DNA from: Planctomycetota bacterium
Lineage (GTDB): Bacteria; Planctomycetota; Phycisphaerae; SM23-33
DNA: 64,000 nucleotides
Direction of reading: 5' to 3'
Assembly (NCBI GenBank): GCA_022705325.1
Contig: JAKJER010000031.1
Coordinates: 1-64,000 of the forward strand
How positions within the stretch are numbered: the stretch's first letter is position 1; every line of letters begins with the position of its first letter. Under the pieces are notes generated by a model that was given only the letters and a program-made list of their open reading frames with translations, was not told where the DNA came from and searched no databases. A program made the position numbers and the translations under genes. Below, piece after piece: positions 51,768 through 59,820 of this stretch.

Positions 51768-51789
51768 GACGGCAGGATAGCGAACGGCG

Positions 51790-51895
51790 AGGGAGGAGGG
51801 AATAGGGAGCAGAAGAACAGGGACCAGGGAATAGGGAATAGGGACGAGGGAATAGGGAACAGGAACAAGGGATTAGGGAACAGGGACCAGGGCGG
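51790..51895. repeat. GGGAATAGGGA low-complexity array (left)
   Basis: About 100 nt of degenerate units GGGAATAGGGA, GGGACCAGGGA and GGGAACAGG. It covers the end of the small membrane protein gene and the upstream side of trmB. An inverted array lies at 52375-52430 on the other side of that small gene. Confidence 0.7.
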
Positions 51896-52262
51896 CCAGG
51901 CAGCTTCGGGCGAACTTGACCAGCAGCCGGTCGCGCCGGTCTCTGCCCCAGTGGGCAAGAGAGAAGACCACCAGGGTCCCACCCCCACCCGCAAGGACGA
52001 TCGCACTCACGAAGGCAATGCACGAAGCCGAGGCCGACAGGCTCGCCGAGTACATATCGAAGGCTGAGACCGTGGCGGCCGGGTTGTCGGGGATCGCCGG
52101 GGCGGCATCCAGGGCGGACTTGAACATTACCACTCCTCCCGCAATCTGGAACAGGCCCATGGCCAGGCACAGCCACCGAGTCAACCACCAGCCGCGATGG
52201 TGCTTCTCGATCCGGGCCAGGAACTTGTTTAGTTCGACGGCCTCTTCCTGCGTCATTGACAT
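51873..52262 (-). CDS. Small membrane protein bracketed by inverted simple repeats
   Basis: 129-residue unrecognised protein. Start ATG at 52262 with AAAGGGG upstream (an ATG follows two codons later). A charged N-terminal helix (EEAVELNKFLARIEKHHRG) is followed by two membrane helices (WLCLAMGLFQIAGGVVMF and ASCIAFVSAIVLAGGGGTLV). The stop codon lies inside the GGGAATAGGGA array, and the last residues (AALVPVP) are repeat-encoded. With the same low-complexity motif inverted on its other side, the gene looks like an inserted cassette. Confidence 0.6.
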   Translation of the reverse strand: MSMTQEEAVELNKFLARIEKHHRGWWLTRWLCLAMGLFQIAGGVVMFKSALDAAPAIPDNPAATVSAFDMYSASLSASASCIAFVSAIVLAGGGGTLVVFSLAHWGRDRRDRLLVKFARSCLAALVPVP

Positions 52263-52374
52263 AGTCAGCCCCTTTCGCCGGTATCGTACCGGGCGGTCCC
52301 GCCGGATGCCACTGCCGGCCCGGCTCACGGAAAGCCCCTCGTGGGCTTCGGCGCAAGGTCGTCCCGTCGTCCTG

Positions 52375-52430
52375 TTCCCTCATCCCTAATCCCTCTTCCC
52401 TAGTCCCTAGTCCCTATTCCCTCTTCCCCG
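52375..52430. repeat. CCCTATTCCC low-complexity array (right)
   Basis: Inverted counterpart of the array at 51790: units TTCCCTCATCCCTAATCCCT and CTAGTCCCTATTCCC. It lies between the small membrane gene and the promoter of the sugar isomerase gene. Confidence 0.65.
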
Positions 52431-52440
52431 GGTTTGGCGC

Positions 52441-52468
52441 TTGCAATCGTTTGTGGGGGGCGCATAAT
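52441..52468 (+). promoter_or_regulatory. Promoter of the sugar isomerase/epimerase gene
   Basis: TTGCAA (52441-52446), 16-nt spacer, CATAAT (52463-52468), 64 nt upstream of the start codon. Confidence 0.7.
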
Positions 52469-52532
52469 GGTCGGGTCGCAACACGTTTAGAAACCTGTAA
52501 CCGCTACGGAACCTGCAAGAAGGAGAACAGGA

Positions 52533-53495
52533 ATGAAACTGGGCGTGATGTCTGCAATGTTCGGCGGGATGTCTCTGGATGATGCCTTGAAGTACTGCCA
52601 GAAGGTCGGCCTGGGCGCGATCGAGCTGCCGGCCGGGGCGTATCCGGGCGATCCCTGGAAGCTCAGCGGGCTGCACAAGAGCAAGCGGGCTGTCGCCGAG
52701 CTGAAGAAGAAGGTCGCCGGCTACGGGCTGGAGATCCACGGCATCGCCGTGCACGGCAACCCGGTTCATCCGGACAAGAAGCTGGCCAAGGAACATCACG
52801 CCATCCATCGCAACGGCGTGTTGCTGGCCGCCGAGCTGGGCACCGTGGTGATCAACTTCTCCGGCTGCCCGGGCGGGGCCAAGGGCGACAAGGCCCCCAA
52901 CTTCGTGACCTGCCCCTGGCCGCCGGAGTTCGAGCAGGCCGCCAAGTACCAGTGGGACGAGGTCATCATCCCCTACTGGACCAAGGAGAATGACTTCGCC
53001 GCCAAGCACGGCGTGAAGATCGCCTTCGAGGCCCACCCGGGCATGGTCGTCCACAACCCCACCGACATCATCCGCCTGCGCAAGGCCGCCGGCAAGCAAC
53101 TCGGCGCCAACCTCGACCCCAGCCACTTCTTCTGGCAGGGCATCGACCCGGTGCTGGCCGCCCGCATCCTGGGCGAGGAAGGCTGCATCTTCCACGTCCA
53201 CGCCAAGGACTGCGAGATCGACCGCTACAACTCGCTGATCACCGGCAACCTGGACATCCAGAGCTACGGCGACCTCAAGAAGCGCGCGTGGGTCTTCCGC
53301 ACCTGCGGCTACGGGCACGGCGACGAGTTCTGGAAGCCGTTCGTCTCCACGCTCCGCCGCTACGGCTACGACGGCGTCCTCTCCATCGAGCACGAGGACT
53401 CGCTCATGAGCATCAACGAGGGCTTCGAGAAGGCCGTCGCCTACCTCAAGAACGTCCTGATCGAGCAGAAGTCCGGACAGGCCTGGTGGTTCTAA
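52533..53495 (+). CDS. Xylose-isomerase-like TIM-barrel sugar isomerase/epimerase
   Basis: 320-residue AP-endonuclease-2/IolE-type TIM barrel. Metal-site motifs are VKIAFEAHPGMVVH (Glu), LGANLDPSHFFWQG (Asp and His), CIFHVHAKDCEID (His, Asp), and SIEHEDSLMS (final Glu). Such enzymes isomerise or epimerise free sugars or inositols. Substrate unknown. Own promoter (52441) and strong ribosome binding site (AGAAGGAG), and an intrinsic terminator follows, so it is a complete single-gene unit. Confidence 0.92.
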   Translation: MKLGVMSAMFGGMSLDDALKYCQKVGLGAIELPAGAYPGDPWKLSGLHKSKRAVAELKKKVAGYGLEIHGIAVHGNPVHPDKKLAKEHHAIHRNGVLLAAELGTVVINFSGCPGGAKGDKAPNFVTCPWPPEFEQAAKYQWDEVIIPYWTKENDFAAKHGVKIAFEAHPGMVVHNPTDIIRLRKAAGKQLGANLDPSHFFWQGIDPVLAARILGEEGCIFHVHAKDCEIDRYNSLITGNLDIQSYGDLKKRAWVFRTCGYGHGDEFWKPFVSTLRRYGYDGVLSIEHEDSLMSINEGFEKAVAYLKNVLIEQKSGQAWWF

Positions 53496-53525
53496 CCCGA
53501 CCGCCACCCTGCCGCCAAGCTGAAC

Positions 53526-53562
53526 AAGAGCCGCCCGGGCCCCCGCCCGGGCGGTTCTTTTT
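53526..53562 (+). terminator. Intrinsic terminator after the isomerase gene
   Basis: 10-bp perfect stem CCGCCCGGGC (53531-53540) with GCCCGGGCGG (53545-53554) around CCCC, extended outward by AAGAG/TTCTT pairing and ending in a T-run. Confidence 0.92.
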
Positions 53563-53591
53563 GTAGCCTGTGACTTGTAGCCAGTAGCTAG
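53563..53591. repeat. Interspersed CTGTAGCCAGTA-type repeat, copy 2
   Basis: TAGCCTGTGACTTGTAGCCA and the following GTAGC form a second copy of the motif seen after rho (1311-1340), again right behind an intrinsic terminator. Confidence 0.5.
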
Positions 53592-53593
53592 GA

Positions 53594-54028
53594 GTGCCGG
53601 GTATCATCCAGAGCATGGACCGCAACGATACGGGCAAGTTCGCCATCCCGTCCTGCCGCCCCCCCACGGCACTGGAGTTCTTCGGAGTCGAGACAGATGA
53701 AAGGGGCCGCTTCCAGGGCTTCCATGTTCGACTGATCGACGAGAATCTCGACGCTTGCGTTCATGTCTACGCCGATTACTCGCCCGATCTGGCGAGTTTC
53801 TTTGCAGACCTCGCCGTGAACTGGCGAGACTGGGCCAATGCCAGGGAGTGGGTTTCCCAAGAGGGCGAATTGCGCCTCAGTGCCACCCACGATGGGCGTG
53901 GCCATATCGCGCTATCGGTCGTCCTTTGTAACGGGACGCCGTGCAGGTGGTCTGCTGAAGCGGTGATCCATACCGAGGCTGGTCTGCTTGACCGAATCGC
54001 CGCCGATTGTCGCGAGTTCGTCGGCTAA
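53594..54028 (+). CDS. Small soluble protein, probable DUF6228/WapI-type immunity protein
   Basis: 144-residue protein without signal or membrane segment (GTG start at 53594, or ATG at 53615). The pattern DLASFFADLAVNWRDWANAR, REWVSQEGELRLSATHDGRG and HIALSVVLCNG, with EAGLLDRIAADCREF at the end, resembles DUF6228/WapI-type immunity proteins of contact-dependent toxin systems. Assignment by eye is tentative. Local GC is lower than its neighbours, consistent with a mobile gene. No toxin gene is adjacent. Confidence 0.55.
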   Translation: MPGIIQSMDRNDTGKFAIPSCRPPTALEFFGVETDERGRFQGFHVRLIDENLDACVHVYADYSPDLASFFADLAVNWRDWANAREWVSQEGELRLSATHDGRGHIALSVVLCNGTPCRWSAEAVIHTEAGLLDRIAADCREFVG

Positions 54029-54063
54029 AAGTCATGTCCGCATTGGGTGCCCGTTGCCCGGAT

Positions 54064-56148
54064 TCAGGGTGCGGACTGCCGGCTACCGGCTACGATTTCC
54101 TTCACCAGCGCCTTCGCGCCGTACACCGTCCGCAGCGCCTCCAGGATGGCTTGCACGTGCACGCTGACCGACCGCCCCTGGCGCGAGTCGAACTGGTACG
54201 ACCAGCCCAGGGCCTGGAGGTTGCCGTCGAAGATGATCCCCACGCACTCGCCCTTGCGGTTGACCACGGGGCTGCCCGAATTGCCCCCGGTGATGTCCGC
54301 GGTGGAGACGAAGTTGAACGCCGCAGCCGAGCGCAGTTTGTCGCGACGGGCCGGCCACGAGTCCGGCAGGCGGAAGGGCCACTGGTTCTCGTGCTCGGCA
54401 CAGCGGTCGAACACGCCGCCCAGCTCGGTGCAATGCGGGATCGCCCGTCCTTGCTCCTGGTAGCCCTGCGTGGTTCCGTAGGCCAGGCGGAGCGTGCCGG
54501 TGGCGTCGGGGTAGACGTCGGTGCCGTGGATGGCGAACTGGGCCCGGGCGATCTTGGCGTAGGCCTGTCGCAGCGGCTCGTCGACCTGCTCCTCGTAGCG
54601 TGTGCGGACGGCCCGCGAGGGCTCGTCCACCAGGCGGGCCAGGGCGATCATCGGGTCGTCGCTCTTGGCGATGGCGTCCTTTCCGCCGTCGGCCAGGCGG
54701 CGCCGCCCGGCTGCGTCCTCCATCTTTGTCCCGTGGATCAGTTCCGCGGCCCGCTGGGGCGGGCTCTTGCCCGCCAGCGCGCGGCGGACCAACTCGTGGT
54801 CGGCCCCGAACGTCTCCGCCAGCAGGCTCAGGCCGTCGGCCAGCTTGACCGTTTCCAGGTCCTTGTAGATGGGCGCCTCGGAGAACAGGTGCCGCTTGTG
54901 CGAATCCAGGTTGCTCTCGCGGTACTCGCGCAGGCGGCGGTCGTTGGGCTTGGCGGTCTCGTCGGCCAGGCGGACCAGGTCGCGGGCGATCCCGAACTGG
55001 CGGCAGTTGAATCCGGCGGCGTGTTCGAGGATCTCCAGCTCGTCGTAGAGGCGTGCCCATTCCCTGACGGCCCCGGCCACGGCGTCCCAGGCCGACGCGC
55101 ACTCGCCGCGGAGCCTGGCGTCCTTGGCGACGGCGGCCCGCAGCGTCTCTTCGCGGCGGCGTTTCTCGGCCAGCAGGCCCGGCCCCTGGAGGGCGGCCAG
55201 CCGCCCCAGCAGGGCCTTGCGGGAGTTCTGCACGCCGAAGATGTCGCCGGCTGCGCGACGGGCGTTCTCCTTGGACCGCTCGGCGAAGGTCCGCAGCGCG
55301 ACCTCCTTGCGCCGCAGGCGGTTGAGGCCCTCGACCGTGGTGCGGTCGCGGATGAACTCCAGGTGCGCCGCCGTCAGCAACCGCTCCGTCCGCCCCGGGT
55401 GCCCGGCCACGAACACCAGCTCGCCCTCCTGGCAGCCGGAGCGGCTCCAGCGAAGGTAGTGCTCGCTCTTGATCGGCTTGTCGTTCTCGTAGACGCGGAA
55501 GAACGACACGTCCAGACAGTAGCGGGGATACTCAAAGTTGTCCACGTCGCCGCCGAAAAACGCGACCTCGTGCTCGGGGGCGAAGACCAGCCGCACGTCG
55601 GTGTACTTCTTGTAGCGGTACAGGTGATACAGGGCCCCGTGGTACAGCGTGACCACGTCGCTGCGCAGGCCGGTGCGGTCGTGCGATTCCTTCTCGACGG
55701 TGCTCATGGCCGAACGCCGGGCCTCGAACGCCTCCGCCGGCGACATGCCGCTCTTGACGGCCGCGTTGATCCGGTCCGTCACGTCTTCGATCTCGACCAG
55801 GACGTTCAGCTCCAGGTCGTGGCATCGCAGCTCCTGCTCGCGCGTCGCGGCGTAGAAGCCGGTCTTCATCAGGTCGCGCTGGGCCGAGCTGAGCTTCTGG
55901 ATGGCCCCGCGTCCGACGTGGTGGTTGGTGAAGACCAGCCCGTCGGCCGACGCGAACGACGCCGACGCCCCGCCGAACCGCACCGCCGAGAGCTGCACGT
56001 GTTTGAGCCACTCGGCCGTCGGCGCAAATCCGTGCTGCTTCTGGATCGCCTTGACGGGCACGCTGTCCAGCGGCCACATGCCTTCGTCGGCCAAGGCGGA
56101 GGCGGCCACCAGGAACAGAACCGCCGCTGCGCATCGTCGCATTCGCAT
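54064..56148 (-). CDS. Exported S46-family dipeptidyl peptidase (DPP7-like)
   Basis: Serine peptidase that removes dipeptides from peptide N-termini outside the cytoplasm; 694 residues. Signal peptide MRMRRCAAAVLFLVAASALA. Catalytic triad motifs are SADGLVFTNHHVGRGAIQ (His), FFGGDVDNFEYPRYC (Asp) and ADITGGNSGSPVVNRKGECV (Ser). The following IIFDGNLQALGWS has Gly where acid-preferring DPP11 has Arg, so hydrophobic P1 preference (DPP7 type) is expected. A large helical insert sits between Asp and Ser regions, as usual. GGAG precedes the ATG at 56148. It diverges from the glycoside hydrolase gene. Confidence 0.94.
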   Translation of the reverse strand: MRMRRCAAAVLFLVAASALADEGMWPLDSVPVKAIQKQHGFAPTAEWLKHVQLSAVRFGGASASFASADGLVFTNHHVGRGAIQKLSSAQRDLMKTGFYAATREQELRCHDLELNVLVEIEDVTDRINAAVKSGMSPAEAFEARRSAMSTVEKESHDRTGLRSDVVTLYHGALYHLYRYKKYTDVRLVFAPEHEVAFFGGDVDNFEYPRYCLDVSFFRVYENDKPIKSEHYLRWSRSGCQEGELVFVAGHPGRTERLLTAAHLEFIRDRTTVEGLNRLRRKEVALRTFAERSKENARRAAGDIFGVQNSRKALLGRLAALQGPGLLAEKRRREETLRAAVAKDARLRGECASAWDAVAGAVREWARLYDELEILEHAAGFNCRQFGIARDLVRLADETAKPNDRRLREYRESNLDSHKRHLFSEAPIYKDLETVKLADGLSLLAETFGADHELVRRALAGKSPPQRAAELIHGTKMEDAAGRRRLADGGKDAIAKSDDPMIALARLVDEPSRAVRTRYEEQVDEPLRQAYAKIARAQFAIHGTDVYPDATGTLRLAYGTTQGYQEQGRAIPHCTELGGVFDRCAEHENQWPFRLPDSWPARRDKLRSAAAFNFVSTADITGGNSGSPVVNRKGECVGIIFDGNLQALGWSYQFDSRQGRSVSVHVQAILEALRTVYGAKALVKEIVAGSRQSAP

Positions 56149-56265
56149 TGTGTTCTCCTCGTCCCTCCCCGACCGCGATAGCCTACGAACAGCAGGACGT
56201 TGAAACAAGACCCCGCCGGCGTACGTTCTGTGCGTTGGGAAGCATGAACGTTTTGGAGAACCCGC

Positions 56266-58977
56266 ATGACCCTGCGAAACCTGTCGATCCTGTCGATCCT
56301 GGCGATTGGCTCCCTTGCCCACTCGGCCGCGATCTGGCGAGAGGGCGAGGAGCCGACCAGCCACCGCATGAACCGTCACCCGTGGTGGTACGACAAGGTC
56401 AAGGCCGGCGAGCTGTCGGGCGGGCAGTGGCTGTCGAACTTCAACGATGACAAGCAGGGCCAGGCCTCCTACGACGTGACGGTCGACCAGGCGGGCAAGT
56501 ACGCGTTCTGGCTGCGGGCGAATCCCGTCCGCACCAGGCTGTCGTACCAGCTCGACAGCGGGGCCTGGGCCCAGATCGACATGTCCAAGGCGGCGGACGT
56601 GGTCAACGTCGCCGAGGACGGCAAGCCGGACCTCCGCTTTGTCGGCTGGGTCCGCGTGGGCGACCTGACCCTGGCCCGCGGGCGCCACACCATCCGCTTC
56701 AAGACCCACAGCGAGCTGCACAACCACGGGGCCATCGACGCGTTCCTGCTGACCACCGAGCCATTCGCCCCGCAGGGCGCCCGCAAGCCGGGCGAGCTGG
56801 GCAAGATCCAGGAAGTCCAGGAAGCCGGCACGTGGGCGTGGGACCCGCCCGAAGATGCCTTCAGTGACAAGGCCCTGCTGGACCTGCGCGGGCTCAACGA
56901 GAAGCAGGCCGGCCAGAGCGGCTTCGTCCGCCTCAGCGCCGACGGGTCGAGCTTCGTCAAGGGCGACGGCACGCCCATCCGCTTCTGGGCCACCGGCTCC
57001 AGCGGATGCAACATGAGCCCCGAGGACATGAAGCGACACGCCCGCCACCTGGCCAAGCTGGGCGTCAACATGGTCCGCCTCCACGTCACCTTCGCCGACA
57101 CCAAGGAAGGCTCCGCCATCACCGACCTCAACGAGAAGCTGCTGGACGGCGTCTTCCGCTTCGTCAAGGAGTGCAGGGACAACGGCGTCTACGTCACCAT
57201 CTCGCCCTTCTACGGCCACTTCAAGACGCCCGCGAGCTGGGACGTGCCGGGCACGGCCGGCAAGATGCCCTGGGGCGTGATCTTCATCGACCCCAAGCTC
57301 CAGGCCGCTTACCGCCACTGGACGAAGGAACTCTACACCCGAGCCAACCCCTACACGGGCCGGGCGCTGCGGGACGAACCCGCCATCGCGATCATCCAGG
57401 TGCAGAACGAGGACAGCACCCTGTTCTGGACGTTCCAGGGGTTGCCTCCCGAGCAGCAGCGACAGGTGGGCAAGCTGTTCGGCCAGTGGCTGGTCGGGCG
57501 GTACGGCTCGCTGGACAAGGCCCAGGCCGCGTGGGAGGGTCTGACCATCAAGGGTGACGATTTCTCCCAGGGCGTTGTCGCCCTGTACATCACGTGGGAG
57601 TTCACCCAGGACCGCACCGGGCGCCAGGCCCGCCGCCTGGACGACCAGCTCCGGTTCCTGGGCGAGTTGCAGCGGGAGTTCTACCGCTCCATGGGCGAGT
57701 ACTTCCGCAAGACGCTCGGCTGCAAGCAGCTCGTCAACGCCAGCAACTGGCGGACGGCCGACCAGCTCAAGCTCGACGACGTGGAGCGCTGGACCTACGC
57801 CGCGCTGGACGTGATCGCGGTCAACCGCTACACCGGCGGCGTCCACGAGGGGGCCAACAACGGCTACCGCATCGACCCGGGGCACCGCATCCTCAGCCGC
57901 TCGATCCTGAAAGACCCCCTCCAGTTGCCCGTGAACCTCAAGCAGGTGGCCGGGCGCCCGATGATCGTCACCGAGACGACGTGGGTGAACCCGAACCTCT
58001 ACCAGAGCGAGGGCCCGTTCCTGATCTCGGCCTACCAGTCGCTGGGCGGCGTGGACGCGGTGTACTGGTTCCACGCGGGCGAGCCGACGTGGATGCGCGA
58101 CCCGCGACGGATGTTCTGGAAGGTGGGCACGTCCTACGCCCTGGAGAAGTGGACCAACTGCCTGCCGACGATCATGGGCATGTTCCCCGCCAATGCCCTG
58201 ACGTACCGGCTGGGCTATCTCCGGCAGGGCCGGACGGTCGTCCACGAGGAGCGCAAGCTGGAGGCGATGTGGCAGCGAAAGCACCCGATCATCTCCGAGA
58301 GCGAGGCCTTCGACCCCAACCGCGACGCCCGCGACCTTCGCGGCGCCGGCGGGGCCGACGCGGGCAGCGTCAGCCGGCTGGCGTTCCTGGTCGGCCCGGT
58401 CGAGGCCGTCTACGGCGGCGACCCCGCCGGGACCACCGCGGCGGACCTGTCCTCGTTCGTCGACCCCGCACGGAAGACCATCCGCTCCAACACGGGCGAA
58501 CTGACGTGGGACTACGGCACGGGCGTGTGCCGGGTCAACGCCCCCAAGGCCCAGGGCGTGGCCGGGTTCCTCAAGGACGCCGGCGGGAGCTTCGAGCTGG
58601 CCGACGTGACGATCCGCTGCAACAACGAGTACGCCGCCGTCAGCGTGGTGGCGATGGACAATCAGCCGCTCAAGAACTCGGCCAAGGTCCTCGTGCAGGT
58701 GGGCACGACCGCCCGCCTCACCGGCTGGCAGACCCGCCCCGTCAGCTTCACCCGTCACAACCAGAGCGTGCTCGGCGAGGAGATCGTCAACGCGGGCAAG
58801 CCCCCCTACCGCATCGCGGAGACCAAGGTGGCCCTGGCGCTGCGCAACGACAAGCTCTCCAAGGCCACCCTGCTGGACGGCGCCGGCTATGCCGCCAAGC
58901 CCGTCGAACTCAAGAAGACCGCCCAAGGGGTGGGCCTGGCCCTGCCCGCCAATGCGATGTGGGTGGTGTTGGAGTGA
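56266..58977 (+). CDS. Large exported glycoside hydrolase, clan GH-A type
   Basis: 903-residue secreted enzyme. The signal peptide MTLRNLSILSILAIGSLAHS contains a repeat-derived core. Residues about 30-170 form a carbohydrate-binding-like beta sandwich (YDVTVDQAGKYAFWLRANPV). The TIM barrel (about 215-640) has the acid/base region IAIIQVQNEDSTLFW (Glu after Asn) and the nucleophile candidate RPMIVTETTWVNPN; HARHLAKLGVNMVRLHVTF is the usual first barrel motif. C-terminal beta domains follow. Family (GH5/GH42-related) and substrate not certain. GGAG lies 7 nt before the ATG. It probably degrades an extracellular polysaccharide. Confidence 0.87.
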   Translation: MTLRNLSILSILAIGSLAHSAAIWREGEEPTSHRMNRHPWWYDKVKAGELSGGQWLSNFNDDKQGQASYDVTVDQAGKYAFWLRANPVRTRLSYQLDSGAWAQIDMSKAADVVNVAEDGKPDLRFVGWVRVGDLTLARGRHTIRFKTHSELHNHGAIDAFLLTTEPFAPQGARKPGELGKIQEVQEAGTWAWDPPEDAFSDKALLDLRGLNEKQAGQSGFVRLSADGSSFVKGDGTPIRFWATGSSGCNMSPEDMKRHARHLAKLGVNMVRLHVTFADTKEGSAITDLNEKLLDGVFRFVKECRDNGVYVTISPFYGHFKTPASWDVPGTAGKMPWGVIFIDPKLQAAYRHWTKELYTRANPYTGRALRDEPAIAIIQVQNEDSTLFWTFQGLPPEQQRQVGKLFGQWLVGRYGSLDKAQAAWEGLTIKGDDFSQGVVALYITWEFTQDRTGRQARRLDDQLRFLGELQREFYRSMGEYFRKTLGCKQLVNASNWRTADQLKLDDVERWTYAALDVIAVNRYTGGVHEGANNGYRIDPGHRILSRSILKDPLQLPVNLKQVAGRPMIVTETTWVNPNLYQSEGPFLISAYQSLGGVDAVYWFHAGEPTWMRDPRRMFWKVGTSYALEKWTNCLPTIMGMFPANALTYRLGYLRQGRTVVHEERKLEAMWQRKHPIISESEAFDPNRDARDLRGAGGADAGSVSRLAFLVGPVEAVYGGDPAGTTAADLSSFVDPARKTIRSNTGELTWDYGTGVCRVNAPKAQGVAGFLKDAGGSFELADVTIRCNNEYAAVSVVAMDNQPLKNSAKVLVQVGTTARLTGWQTRPVSFTRHNQSVLGEEIVNAGKPPYRIAETKVALALRNDKLSKATLLDGAGYAAKPVELKKTAQGVGLALPANAMWVVLE

Positions 58978-59029
58978 GGCTCGGGGGATGGGGCCGCGTC
59001 TGCCACGGCCGGCCCGAGGGCGAATTCCC

Positions 59030-59058
59030 ATGCAAGAACGCGGCGGGGCGGGTATAAT
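59030..59058 (+). promoter_or_regulatory. Promoter of the methyltransferase gene at 59093
   Basis: ATGCAA (59030-59035), 17-nt spacer, TATAAT (59053-59058), 35 nt upstream of the start codon. It is a fourth example of the TTGCAA-like -35 box. Confidence 0.7.
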
Positions 59059-59092
59059 CCCGCACTCTCCACGTGAAGTCCGGAGTGACACG

Positions 59093-59722
59093 ATGAAGCG
59101 CGTGCTGACGTTCCTGCGAGAGTTTCGCGATAACTTCCACCTGACCGGCAGCCTGCTGCCGTCGTCGCGGTTCCTGGCCGCCGCCCTGGCCAAGAACCTT
59201 GCCGCCCCGGGCCCCAAGGCCGTCATCGAGGTCGGGCCAGGCACCGGCCCGGTCACCGAGAAGATCCTCGGCCACCTCCGCCCCGGCGACCGCCTGGTGC
59301 TGGTCGAGGCCAGCGAGGCCTTCTGCGACGTCCTGGAGGAACTGGCCCGCACCCGCTGGAAGGACCGCCTGGCGGGAATCGACTTCGAGCTGCGCCGCTG
59401 CTTCATCCAGGACGTGCCCTTCGAAAACGAGTTCGACTACGCCGTCTCCGGCCTGCCCCTCAACAATTTCTCGCGCGAGGTCGTCGAGCAGATCCTCTCC
59501 GTCCTGCGCCGCGTGCTCAAGCCGGAGGGCAAGCTGTCGTACTTCGAGTACCAGTGGGTCCGCCCGCTCAAGGCCGCCGTCACCCGCTACCTGGGCTCGA
59601 TGGAACGCACCGAGGTCTCGCGGGTGCTGGACGCGTTCATCCGCGACCACGAGTTCGACCACGATCACGTCGTGCTCAACGTGCCGCCCGCCGTTGCCAG
59701 GCACGTGAGTTTCTCCGCATGA
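59093..59722 (+). CDS. Class I methyltransferase, phospholipid N-methyltransferase-like
   Basis: 209-residue methyltransferase. HLTGSLLPSSRFLAAALAKN leads into motif I AVIEVGPGTGPVTEKIL and motif II RLVLVEASEAFCDVL; the catalytic region DYAVSGLPLNNFS resembles both the NPPY-type pocket of rRNA dimethylases and the SGLPxxNF motif of bacterial phosphatidylethanolamine N-methyltransferases. The LTGSLLPSS start favours the lipid-methylating group, so PE methylation at the membrane is the best guess. GGAG 7 nt before the ATG. Own promoter. Confidence 0.83.
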   Translation: MKRVLTFLREFRDNFHLTGSLLPSSRFLAAALAKNLAAPGPKAVIEVGPGTGPVTEKILGHLRPGDRLVLVEASEAFCDVLEELARTRWKDRLAGIDFELRRCFIQDVPFENEFDYAVSGLPLNNFSREVVEQILSVLRRVLKPEGKLSYFEYQWVRPLKAAVTRYLGSMERTEVSRVLDAFIRDHEFDHDHVVLNVPPAVARHVSFSA

Positions 59723-59820
59723 CGGGCTGACCCCGGAAGCACTGGCCGGCCGGACAGTCTCACGCTACGATGTCGCCCATTCACCCATGGGCTCGTTTGT
59801 ACTTGCGAAGGAGAGACCCG

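Noticed and set aside
56149..59406. Minus-strand frame extending the S46 peptidase to 1780 residues
   Set aside because: The peptidase starts at 56148 with signal peptide and ribosome binding site; the extension is antisense to the glycoside hydrolase.
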